Positions 1-6,347 of a stretch of DNA of 13,083 nt are shown one piece after another. Each line of letters starts with the position of its first letter. Positions within the stretch are counted from its first letter, which is position 1. Below the pieces are notes generated by a model that worked only from the letters and a program-made list of their open reading frames with translations, was not told where the DNA came from and searched no databases. Source of the stretch: an uncultured Alphaproteobacteria bacterium (GTDB lineage: Bacteria > Pseudomonadota > Alphaproteobacteria > RF32 > CAG-239); the NCBI GenBank assembly GCA_900540425.1, contig UQFU01000049.1, positions 1 through 13,083 on the forward strand, in the 5' to 3' direction. Made by a program: the position numbers and the translations under genes.

Positions 1-430
1 CGGTTTCGCTTATTGGCATTCTGAGAGCACGGGGGCGTATTTCTTTATAAGATTTTTTCTTTTTGACCGCTTTGATGCTGGCCGTATTTTTGATGGCGGT
101 AACCGGTTTGGCAAAAATTTTATTAAAGAGTTTGAGCGGCAGCATAAAGACGGTGCGGAAAACTTCTTCCCAGGGCAGCAGGCACAAAGCGGCCCAGCCG
201 GTCAGCAGCAGCGGAATAAAAGTCAGCAAAATCAGAATAAAAGCCCATTCTTTCGGCGAGCGGATAACCACGCCTTTAAGCCAGAGTTCCCAGGCATAGT
301 TCCAATGGTCGCTGTTAAAAATGTCAAACCGCCAGTTACGCAGCATAATAACCCGGACGCCTTCAATAAAGAAGATGCTCCAGCATAAGCCGACAATCAT
401 GTTGCGAACCAATGTTAACAGCGGTTTCAA
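1..430 (-). CDS. Two-span membrane protein, paralogue of the upstream gene (3' end cut by window edge)
   Basis: Partial gene; 143 codons are visible and the stop lies beyond position 1. I do not recognise the family. Apolar segments at about residues 9–29 and 62–84 flank a Trp-rich stretch, and a Lys-rich tail follows (KKKK at 123–126), so the likely topology is cytoplasmic N-terminus, two spans and a cytoplasmic tail. Residues 33–79 align without a gap to residues 31–77 of the gene just upstream (shared W-x-F-D, F/L-W-x-x-G, K-D/E-aromatic, P-L-x-L-S/T-G-W). I chose the TTG at 430–428 because GGGAG lies 6 bases upstream and this start lines up with the paralogue's N-terminus; the first ATG (400) has no ribosome-binding site and would remove part of the matching N-terminal helix. 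It lies 65 bp after the upstream gene with no terminator between, so it is probably the last visible gene of the operon. Confidence 0.72.
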   Translation of the reverse strand, partial: MKPLLTLVRNMIVGLCWSIFFIEGVRVIMLRNWRFDIFNSDHWNYAWELWLKGVVIRSPKEWAFILILLTFIPLLLTGWAALCLLPWEEVFRTVFMLPLKLFNKIFAKPVTAIKNTASIKAVKKKKSYKEIRPRALRMPISET

Positions 431-436
431 AGATTT

Positions 437-441
437 CTCCC
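437..441 (-). promoter_or_regulatory. Ribosome binding site that sets a TTG start
   Basis: Read on the minus strand this is GGGAG, followed by six bases and then TTG at 430–428. The only nearby ATG (400–398) has no purine-rich site before it. This is why the partial membrane gene is called from the TTG. Confidence 0.6.
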
Positions 442-495
442 AATTCTTCCAGTATATTATCTCAAATTTATTAATTATTTTTTTATTTTGTACGA

Positions 496-972
496 TTATT
501 TGTTGCGGCTGGCACTCAACTTTTCGCTGACTGCACGGCGGACTTTGTCAGCTTCTTTCCATTCAATCGGTTTTACGGTTTCGGTTTTCAGTTTCAGCTC
601 TTCTTCAATTTTTATGCCGGTTCCCATGTTTTTTAATAAAATCCGCGGGCTGCCTTCGCCGTATTTGCGGATAATAAAACGATTATAGGCGGTCAGCGGC
701 CAGAGCAATATTTCGATGTAATTCCGGTTATACAGATATTTCCAGCCGGACAGCCAGAGCGGAACCAGCATTAAAAGCGAAAACAGGAAAAGATAATCTT
801 TTCCGTTTTTGATAACGCCGCCTTGTTTCCAGAAAATGTTTACGGTTTGCCAATCGGCCGGAGACAAATAATCAAAATTCCATATATAAATCAGCAAAAG
901 ATCCGTGACGAAGATATAAAAATAGCTCCAAATAACTCCGACGACAGATGCTTTCAGCAGTTTTTTTATCAT
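496..972 (-). CDS. Two-span membrane protein of unknown function
   Basis: 158 aa, family not recognised. Apolar segments lie at about residues 8–30 and 60–80, separated by a short Trp-containing loop, and an ~78-residue charged tail (many Lys and Glu) follows. The positive N-terminus (MIKKLLK) suggests that both ends are cytoplasmic. It is an ungapped paralogue of the next gene over residues 31–77, including W31, F33, D34, W41, W48, G51, P71, G76 and W77. Its ATG overlaps the stop of the preceding 450-aa gene as TAATG (974–970), and GGTGG inside that gene's last codons is the ribosome site, so the two are translationally coupled and probably made in a fixed ratio. The tandem pair could form a heteromeric membrane assembly with the soluble proteins of the same operon; that is inference. 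Confidence 0.8.
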   Translation of the reverse strand: MIKKLLKASVVGVIWSYFYIFVTDLLLIYIWNFDYLSPADWQTVNIFWKQGGVIKNGKDYLFLFSLLMLVPLWLSGWKYLYNRNYIEILLWPLTAYNRFIIRKYGEGSPRILLKNMGTGIKIEEELKLKTETVKPIEWKEADKVRRAVSEKLSASRNK

Positions 973-2324
973 TAACGTCCACCTTGCTGATTGGCCGGAC
1001 GAAACTGGGTAACATCTCTTTGCCGGGTGAAGTTTTGACGGACGGCGTTAAGACGTTCCCGCCGTCGGTTGTTCAGGTTCGTGCGGTTTATGAGGTCCTG
1101 TTCGGCTTGGGATATGGGCGAGGTCAGAGCTTCCTGTTCTTTGGAAACGTTAATGATTTCTTGGGCAAAGTTGTTCAGTTCGGTTTTTTCCCGATAGGGA
1201 GATTCTTTGCTGATGACGGTCAGTTCGTCAATCTTTTTCAAATATTTGTTAGGAGCCGGCGTATTTTCGACTTCATTATATTGATAGTTATTTATTTGTT
1301 CGTTAGCATGTTTATAAGCTTCAATTGACAGTTTGCCGAGTTCTTCCGCCGCTTTGAACGGATCTTTGCCGGCGGCTTGGGCTTCCTGCATATAAGCCAG
1401 ATAATCCGCTTTGGCTTCGGCCTGATATTGGGCAAAAACTTCCTTAGGATCTTTTTTGGGTTTGTCCTGGTTTTCGGCTTTTTCCTGCAACATTCGGGCT
1501 GTGGCTACGTTTGCCGAGTATTGCTGGGCGCCCATCAGCGTGTTAATCATCAGGTTGGCGGTTTTGGGAGCCTGTTCGGGAGAAAAAAGTTCCCTCAGTT
1601 GTTCAGAAGGGATGTTGTTGAGCGCTTCAATCGTTTCCGGAGAGATCTTGTTATGCATCATCTGATTGAACAAATCGATTTTGCCGTCATGAAGCAGGCT
1701 CATTGAAGCCGTTAACAGCTGACGGCTGCCCGGAGTGTTGAATTTTTGGCTGTCATCTAGTTCTGCACGATGCAGTTCGTTTACGGTATCCTGAAATTTG
1801 GTGGTTTTGGTTTCCGGATATTGCCGCCAGCCACCTTTATATGGATTAAGCCAAGTTATGGCGTCTTTATAGTCTTTCCACTCTTTTTTAGCTTTTTTGC
1901 CGACATAATCAACGGTTGCCGTTGCTACACCGCCAACAACGAAAGAGGCGGCGTTGACAACTTTGTTGCCGGCCCAGTTCATGCCGGCTACGATGATATT
2001 GCGAAACATCCAGTCGATGATGTCGCCTTCTTCAAAAATTTTGCCGTTTTCGTCAGAAGGGCGCTGCTGGTCAGCGTTGCGACGTCCGGCATTAGCGGTT
2101 TTTGTTTTGGTGAGTTTTTCTTCTTCTTTTGCTCTTTGGTCGGGTGTTAAAAAGGCCTGATTCAACTCGTCGATGGTTGTGAATTTGCGTCCTTCGTCGA
2201 TAACCGTGCTGTTTCTGGTTTGTCCGACCCGCAGCGGGCGCCCCTCGTCCACAGTAGTTTTGCGGCTGTTGTTTTCCGTATTTCCGCGGCCGCTCAGCAT
2301 CTCAAGAGTTTGTCTATCAACCAT
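972..2324 (-). CDS. Hydrophilic 450-aa protein with one Gly/Ala-rich apolar segment, function unknown
   Basis: 450 aa, family not recognised. The N-terminal ~100 residues are polar and look disordered, and carry a repeated T-V-(I)-D-E-G-R motif (about residues 24–29 and 40–46), followed by TTIDEL. Residues ~107–141 are an apolar, Gly/Ala/Val-rich stretch (IIVAGMNWAG, then VVGGVATA) that could touch or cross the membrane. The C-terminal 300 residues are mostly charged and predicted-helical by eye, with Ala/Glu/Lys-rich coiled-coil-like stretches around 290–345 and an Arg-rich end (RRRERL, 420–425). The start has AGGTGA 7 bases upstream. There is an 81-bp gap to the preceding gene that contains a possible internal promoter, while the following gene overlaps it by one base. 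No signal peptide or catalytic motif is visible. A scaffold or membrane-complex component is a guess only. Confidence 0.82.
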   Translation of the reverse strand: MVDRQTLEMLSGRGNTENNSRKTTVDEGRPLRVGQTRNSTVIDEGRKFTTIDELNQAFLTPDQRAKEEEKLTKTKTANAGRRNADQQRPSDENGKIFEEGDIIDWMFRNIIVAGMNWAGNKVVNAASFVVGGVATATVDYVGKKAKKEWKDYKDAITWLNPYKGGWRQYPETKTTKFQDTVNELHRAELDDSQKFNTPGSRQLLTASMSLLHDGKIDLFNQMMHNKISPETIEALNNIPSEQLRELFSPEQAPKTANLMINTLMGAQQYSANVATARMLQEKAENQDKPKKDPKEVFAQYQAEAKADYLAYMQEAQAAGKDPFKAAEELGKLSIEAYKHANEQINNYQYNEVENTPAPNKYLKKIDELTVISKESPYREKTELNNFAQEIINVSKEQEALTSPISQAEQDLINRTNLNNRRRERLNAVRQNFTRQRDVTQFRPANQQGGR

Positions 2325-2359
2325 GGATAATTCACCTTTCCATATTTTATATTTTCTTT

Positions 2360-2388
2360 ATCCTAACATGAAAAAAATATTTTGTCTA
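2360..2388 (-). promoter_or_regulatory. Candidate internal promoter before the 450-aa gene
   Basis: On the minus strand TAGACA (2388–2383) and TAGGAT (2365–2360) are separated by 17 bases in an AT-rich gap of 81 bp, the largest spacing in this gene cluster. The -35 box matches 5 of 6 consensus bases and the -10 box 4 of 6. It would let the 450-aa gene and those after it be transcribed independently of the first two. Judged by eye only; AT-rich gaps often give chance matches. Confidence 0.35.
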
Positions 2389-2405
2389 CATTTTTTCGCA
2401 AAAAA

Positions 2406-3476
2406 TTAAGCTTTCAGTTTTTTCATATAATTGCCGATCTGACGGTTAATTTTTATGCCGTCTTCCGGCTTGCTCTTGATGAGGCCGAAAAAGCGGTCGG
2501 GGATTTTGTCGGTGTCGATTGGCGCATAAGTTGCCGGATTATTGACCAAAATTTGATAAGCGCCATCAGGATCTTTGCGAGCGGTTTTGAAATAGTTGAC
2601 CACCAGCCGTTCGGCGTTAATCGGAAATTTTTTGCGTTCGATTTTTTCGATATAATTTTTTATTTTCTGGCGACGGGCTTCGTGTTCTTCAATAACCTGG
2701 CGCTCAATGCGCTTTTTCTTGGCTCTGATGCGTCGGGATTCGTAAGCAATGTCGCAGCTTTCCATTTCGATTAGGATTTCGACGTAGGAAATCAGAGCGA
2801 GTTGCAGAAGTTCGTCCGGGGTTTTTTCGGCAAAGCTGAGAAGGTCGTCATCTGCGGCATTGGGATTGAGGTTGTCCAGCTGCCCGGGGTACAGTTGCAG
2901 CATAATGCTCCAGCCGGCCAAAGCTTCGTCTTTTATCTGTTCGGCCAAACGCGGTTTATACCGCGGAATCAGCTGTTCAGGTATCAGACTGAAATCGGGG
3001 ATGGGCATGTTGGCCGGTTCGCACATCATATTGATGGCGTTGACAAAGTTGTTGTAGGCGTTGTAAAGGGCACGTTCCTCGTCGCAAAGAGAGGCAACCA
3101 GCCGGTCGGTTTCGCTTAGGAGAGGCGGCTCAGACGGCATTGCCGGAGCAATATCCCGGGGAGACTGCGGGAGTTCAAAATAGGAAACGGCTTCCTCATC
3201 GGGGGCGAGCTTGTGAAACTGCCGGTCGGGAGCTTTTTCGGAAATTGCCGGAGCCTGATTTTTGGCTTTGGAAGGCTGCGGTTTCGTCTGCGGAGCCGCA
3301 GGTTTGGGCTCAGGCGTTTCGACGTCTTTCAGCTCGTTGTTGATGAATTCATTGAGCAGGCGGTCAAATTCGTCGTCAATGTCGGTACTGTCAATGGAGG
3401 AAGAATCGTTATTGATGAACAATTCGTCTTCCAAACGGTCAAGTCCGGGGATTTTTTGAGAATTTTTTTCGGCCAT
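2406..3476 (-). CDS. Charged helical cytoplasmic protein of unknown function
   Basis: 356 aa, family not recognised. The N-terminus (about 1–55) is acidic with a DIDDEFDRLLNEF helix-like stretch; residues ~52–125 are Pro/Lys/Ala-rich and probably a flexible linker; residues ~125–356 form a helical domain with a strongly basic stretch (RRIRAKKKRIERQ, about 246–258) followed by more Lys/Arg/Glu-rich helix. There is no signal peptide, no membrane span and no recognisable catalytic motif, so it is probably cytoplasmic. The ATG has AAGGTG six bases upstream. It begins 10 bp after the stop of the 96-aa single-span protein, so the two are almost certainly co-transcribed. An acidic head, Pro-rich linker and helical body suggest an adaptor or scaffold for the membrane proteins downstream, which is inference. 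Confidence 0.82.
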   Translation of the reverse strand: MAEKNSQKIPGLDRLEDELFINNDSSSIDSTDIDDEFDRLLNEFINNELKDVETPEPKPAAPQTKPQPSKAKNQAPAISEKAPDRQFHKLAPDEEAVSYFELPQSPRDIAPAMPSEPPLLSETDRLVASLCDEERALYNAYNNFVNAINMMCEPANMPIPDFSLIPEQLIPRYKPRLAEQIKDEALAGWSIMLQLYPGQLDNLNPNAADDDLLSFAEKTPDELLQLALISYVEILIEMESCDIAYESRRIRAKKKRIERQVIEEHEARRQKIKNYIEKIERKKFPINAERLVVNYFKTARKDPDGAYQILVNNPATYAPIDTDKIPDRFFGLIKSKPEDGIKINRQIGNYMKKLKA

Positions 3477-3486
3477 GATTACACCT

Positions 3487-3777
3487 TCAGTTTATCTTAA
3501 TTTCCTGTTGGATTTTCTGATTGTCAGGGGAAAGTATCAGAATGCGGTCGGACATGCCGCCGTCTTTTATCAAAATATGCAGTTGTCCGTCTTTTTCAAG
3601 AAAACGGGCAATCCGGCTGCCCTGGGGCTGGCGGAGGTTGAGTTCGGCTGCTGCCGGAGAGTTTTCGACATGGCGTCCGGCTCGCCGGTAAATCAGGGTC
3701 AGAGCCGATAGTGTTCCCAGAACCAGCAAAAAGGTCAGCACCGCGACCAGAAATTTGACAGCTTTTAATTTATCCAT
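3487..3777 (-). CDS. Small single-span membrane protein, resembling DUF6476
   Basis: 96 aa. The basic N-terminus (MDKLKAVK) is followed by one apolar helix (about residues 9–30) and a ~65-residue domain, most likely periplasmic, containing G-S-R-I-A-R-F and ending R-I-L-I-L-S-P-D-N-x-K-I-Q-Q-E-I. This order (GARAxAF-like strand, then ILI-x-D-x-x-TG-x-x-R/Q-x-x-I) is what I remember of small alphaproteobacterial DUF6476 proteins, which often sit beside rluD as here; I could not run a search. A longer reading from a TTG at 3795 is possible, but the ATG at 3777 has AAGGA nine bases upstream and begins at the membrane-protein-like N-terminus. Function is unknown. It is divergent from rluD and is the first gene of the minus-strand cluster. 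Confidence 0.8.
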   Translation of the reverse strand: MDKLKAVKFLVAVLTFLLVLGTLSALTLIYRRAGRHVENSPAAAELNLRQPQGSRIARFLEKDGQLHILIKDGGMSDRILILSPDNQKIQQEIKIN

Positions 3778-3812
3778 ATCTTTATTTCCTTGCAAAAATC
3801 AGATTAGCCTGT

Positions 3813-3840
3813 ATTTTATAATAAATTTTTAATTTTTCAA
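3813..3840 (-). promoter_or_regulatory. Candidate promoter for the minus-strand operon
   Basis: On the minus strand TTGAAA (3840–3835) and TAAAAT (3818–3813) are 16 bases apart in the AT-rich gap between the 96-aa gene and rluD. It gives a leader of roughly 30 bases before the ATG at 3777. Both boxes are close to the sigma-70 consensus, but the gap is very AT-rich and chance matches are likely. Confidence 0.4.
3817..3822 (+). promoter_or_regulatory. Candidate -10 box for rluD
   Basis: A perfect TATAAT lies 20 bases before the rluD ATG. The best upstream TTG-type hexamer (TTGCAA, 3790–3795) is 21 bases away, too far for an ordinary -35 box. If used, the leader would be only about 10–15 bases long, which fits the absence of a Shine-Dalgarno site before rluD. 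It overlaps the promoter candidate of the opposite strand. Confidence 0.3.
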
Positions 3841-3842
3841 AT

Positions 3843-4823
3843 ATGAATATGAACGAGAACAAGATATTTTTCAGTCCGGCGGTGACGCCGGAGCAGCAGG
3901 GACAGCGTCTGGATCGTTTTTTGGCGGCATGTTTTGGGGAAATGTCCCGTTCGCAGATACAGCGCTTGGTTTCCGGTGGCAACCTTTCTGCCGACGACGG
4001 CCTGATTGTGGATAATGCCTTCCGGGTTCGCTGCGGCGACATTTATCAGTTGGAGGTGCCGGCGGCGGAAGAAGCCGATCCGGAGCCGGAGGATATTCCG
4101 CTTGACGTGGCGTATGAAGACCGGGATTTGATTGTGGTCAACAAGCCGGCCGGCATGACGGTTCATCCGGCTCCGGGAGCGCCCCGGGGAACGCTGGTGA
4201 ACGCGCTTTTGTTTCATTGTCGCGATAACCTGTCGGGAATCGGCGGTGTCAAGCGTCCGGGAATCGTTCATCGGATTGACAAGGATACCAGCGGGCTGAT
4301 TGTTGCTGCAAAAAATGATATTGCCCATCGCGGTTTGTGCGAGCAGTTTTTTGTACATTCTATCGAACGGACGTATTTTGCCGTCGTTTACGGTGTTCCC
4401 GCTCCTTTGGCGGGGCGGATTGAAGCCAATGTCGGGCGCAGCCCGTATGATCGGAAAAAAATGGCGGTTCTCAAGACCGGCGGCAAAGCTGCGGTTACCA
4501 ATTATAAGACCGCAGAGGTTTTTGGGCAGGCGGCATCTTTGGTTCAGTGTAATTTGGAGACCGGACGGACGCATCAGATCCGCGTTCATATGTCCAGCCT
4601 GGGGTGCAGCCTGATTGGGGATCAGGTTTATGAAAAAGCCAAGAAGAGCGGTTTGCGTTTCAGGACGGAGGCCGAAAAGAATGCGGTACTGACTTTTCCG
4701 CGCCAGGCGCTGCATGCGGCAACTTTGGGCTTTGTGCATCCGGTCAGCGGAAAAGAGCTGCGGTTTCATTCGGATTTTCCGGAGGATATGGCTCGATTGC
4801 TGCGGGTTTTGCGCGGCGGGTAA
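3843..4823 (+). CDS. rluD: RluD-type 23S rRNA pseudouridine synthase
   Basis: 326 aa, the normal length for RluD. It isomerises uridines in helix 69 of 23S rRNA (positions 1911, 1915 and 1917 in E. coli) to pseudouridine. Residues ~18–72 are the S4 RNA-binding domain (QRLDRFLA, SRSQIQRLV). The catalytic domain follows, with VNKPAGMTVHP (99–109), the catalytic motif HRIDKDTSGL (143–152, Asp146 as the nucleophile), the conserved ETGRTHQIRVH (239–249) and a C-terminal RQALHAATLGFVHP stretch. A second ATG lies two codons in; neither has a clear ribosome site. The gene is followed after 95 bp by rpoH on the same strand, an arrangement common in alphaproteobacteria, with no terminator visible between. 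RluA/RluC paralogues are the alternative, but the sequence motifs and the rpoH neighbour favour RluD. Confidence 0.95.
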   Translation: MNMNENKIFFSPAVTPEQQGQRLDRFLAACFGEMSRSQIQRLVSGGNLSADDGLIVDNAFRVRCGDIYQLEVPAAEEADPEPEDIPLDVAYEDRDLIVVNKPAGMTVHPAPGAPRGTLVNALLFHCRDNLSGIGGVKRPGIVHRIDKDTSGLIVAAKNDIAHRGLCEQFFVHSIERTYFAVVYGVPAPLAGRIEANVGRSPYDRKKMAVLKTGGKAAVTNYKTAEVFGQAASLVQCNLETGRTHQIRVHMSSLGCSLIGDQVYEKAKKSGLRFRTEAEKNAVLTFPRQALHAATLGFVHPVSGKELRFHSDFPEDMARLLRVLRGG

Positions 4824-4918
4824 AAGATTGTGCATATAACCAAAGTATAGGTTGCTATTTGCAGTTATTCAAATAAACTACCATTGAACTATTTTTATGA
4901 ATATGAAGGAGTCCCAAG

Positions 4919-5797
4919 ATGGATAATAAACTATTCGGACTATCTGGACTAGACTTCTCACCTGAACTGAATATGGTTCGTTATTTGCAAAGCATTCGGA
5001 AATATCCGATACTGGCACAAGAAGAAGAGTATGAACTCGCTGTCGAATATCAGAAAACCAAAGACAGCAAAATTGCCTACAAACTTGTTACCTCCCATTT
5101 GAGATTAGTCGTTAAAGTCGTTTCCAAGTACAAAGGATACGGTTTGCCGATGGCCGAGATGATTTCGGAAGGGAATATCGGTTTGCTGTATGCTGTTAAC
5201 AAATTTGAACCGGAGAAGGGTTTTCGCTTTTCGACCTATGCTTTATGGTGGATCAAGGCATCGGTTCAGAAGTACATTCTTAATTCCTGGTCTTTGGTCA
5301 AAATCGGGACGACAGCGGCGCAGAAGAAGCTGTTCTTTAATTTGCGCAAAATTAAAAACCAGCTTAAGGTTATGGATGACCGTGAGCTTTCGGCCGACGT
5401 GCTTGGGGATATTGCCGCTTCTTTGGACGTGAGCGTGCAAGATGTTACCGATATGAACATGCGGCTGAAATCGCATGACGGTTCTCTCAATACGGTAATT
5501 GATTCTTCATCGGAAAGCGGAACGGAGTGGATGGATTTTATTGCCGACGGCAAGCCGAACCAGGAAGACATCCTGGCCCATTCGGAAACGATGCAGTATC
5601 GGCGCCGGTTGTTTAATCAGGCGTTGTCCTGTCTGAATCCGCGGGAGAAAGATATTTTGTTCAAACGCCGGTTGAACGAACGGGCGATAACTCTTGATGA
5701 TTTGAGCAAAACTTATGATATTTCCAAAGAAAGAGTCCGGCAGATTGAGCTGAATTCGATTAAGAAAATCAAAAAGACGATTGCGGCAATGCAATAA
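4919..5797 (+). CDS. rpoH: RNA polymerase heat-shock sigma factor (RpoH, sigma-32)
   Basis: 292 aa, the usual RpoH length. It directs RNA polymerase core to heat-shock promoters. Region 2 is clear: TSHLRLVVKVV (58–68), the core-binding stretch around 80–100 and the region 2.3/2.4 block FRFSTYALWWIKASVQKYI (102–120). The RpoH box, QKKLFFNLRK (135–144), is diagnostic and separates it from RpoD. Region 4 ends with a helix-turn-helix of the form ITLDDLSKTYDISKERVRQIE (257–277), in which the usual Gly residues of the first helix and turn are replaced by Ser and Asp. The start has AAGGAG seven bases before the ATG. RpoH is normally controlled by mRNA structure and by chaperone-dependent turnover; I did not see a clear promoter or thermosensor fold in the 95-bp leader. 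Alphaproteobacteria often hold more than one RpoH, so this may be one of a set. Confidence 0.96.
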   Translation: MDNKLFGLSGLDFSPELNMVRYLQSIRKYPILAQEEEYELAVEYQKTKDSKIAYKLVTSHLRLVVKVVSKYKGYGLPMAEMISEGNIGLLYAVNKFEPEKGFRFSTYALWWIKASVQKYILNSWSLVKIGTTAAQKKLFFNLRKIKNQLKVMDDRELSADVLGDIAASLDVSVQDVTDMNMRLKSHDGSLNTVIDSSSESGTEWMDFIADGKPNQEDILAHSETMQYRRRLFNQALSCLNPREKDILFKRRLNERAITLDDLSKTYDISKERVRQIELNSIKKIKKTIAAMQ

Positions 5798-5808
5798 GGG
5801 GGATATTG

Positions 5809-5843
5809 AAAAAAGCTCCCGAAAATTTCGGGAGCTTTTTTTT
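5809..5843. terminator. Strong bidirectional intrinsic terminator
   Basis: The arms GCTCCCGAAA and TTTCGGGAGC flank a central A and are bordered by a run of A on the left and a run of eight T on the right. It works in either direction: on the plus strand for rpoH (stop 5797) and on the minus strand for the membrane gene ending at 5853, where the left A-run reads as a T-run. Confidence 0.92.
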
Positions 5844-5852
5844 GATGTGAAA

Positions 5853-6347
5853 TTATTTTTTTTCTTTGGCCGAGGCCTGATTGTTAAGAATTTCGTCTCC
5901 CCATTCTTCGGTCAGGCGTTCCAATTTGCGGTCGATGTTTTCGAGCCTTTTTTGGGCGGAGATACGCGAGAAAAACAAGAACAGGTTGGGCAGCTCGCTA
6001 TAAACAATCAGGCCAAAGGCGGCGGAACTGAGCATGATAATCAGATTGAAAATGTTGCCGACGACCACAAAAGCATGCGTAAGCGAGAAATTGCCGATAA
6101 TGTCAAGAATATAAACAAAGACGCCGGCGAGGTTAAAACAGCCGACGATAATCAGCTTGGAGGAATTTCGAGGGTCGGTGAGCAGAATTGTAAAGGTTGG
6201 CAGCATGCCAATCAGCAAGACGATTGTGAAAGGCAGGGTGGTCAGGAGCACAATCAGAAAGGTGATGAGGGCGCACCACTTCTGAAACGTAGACAGTTTT
6301 TTGAAGGCGTTGGTGCCGGATGACGATGTTGAAGCGTTTGTTTTCAT
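5853..6347 (-). CDS. Multi-span membrane protein coupled to the pseudokinase
   Basis: 164 aa, family not recognised. A polar Ser/Thr-rich N-terminus (1–22) is followed by about four apolar segments (about 25–42, 42–57, 64–86 and 92–127, the last long enough for one or two spans), and then a charged amphipathic tail of ~38 residues (QKRLENIDRKLERLTEEWG) likely in the cytoplasm. The start codon overlaps the stop of the upstream pseudokinase gene as ATGA (6347–6344), so translation is coupled; a TTG start five codons earlier is possible but less likely. No transporter or enzyme motif is visible. The coupling suggests that this protein and the tail-anchored pseudokinase act in the same membrane complex; the C-terminal helix would be the natural contact, which is inference. 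Confidence 0.82.
   Translation of the reverse strand: MKTNASTSSSGTNAFKKLSTFQKWCALITFLIVLLTTLPFTIVLLIGMLPTFTILLTDPRNSSKLIIVGCFNLAGVFVYILDIIGNFSLTHAFVVVGNIFNLIIMLSSAAFGLIVYSELPNLFLFFSRISAQKRLENIDRKLERLTEEWGDEILNNQASAKEKK

Noticed and set aside
1..3777. Left operon as a Dot/Icm or VirB-type secretion cluster
   Set aside because: No ATPase, Walker motif, lipoprotein box or other diagnostic secretion component is visible; membrane proteins and charged partners alone are not enough.
3837..4835. Long open frame (332 codons) on the minus strand across rluD
   Set aside because: It lies wholly antisense to rluD, whose domains and motifs are unmistakable; the frame is a by-product of its codon use and encodes no recognisable domain.
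4824..4918. Heat-shock promoter or RNA thermometer before rpoH
   Set aside because: I found no CTTGAA-type sigma-32 element or convincing sigma-70 pair, and no stable fold masking the AAGGAG site. Nothing strong enough to list.
5781..6323. 180-codon plus-strand frame after rpoH
   Set aside because: It starts inside the end of rpoH, crosses the terminator, and is antisense to the coupled membrane gene; its composition is Gln/Asn/Lys-rich as expected for the reverse of a hydrophobic protein.
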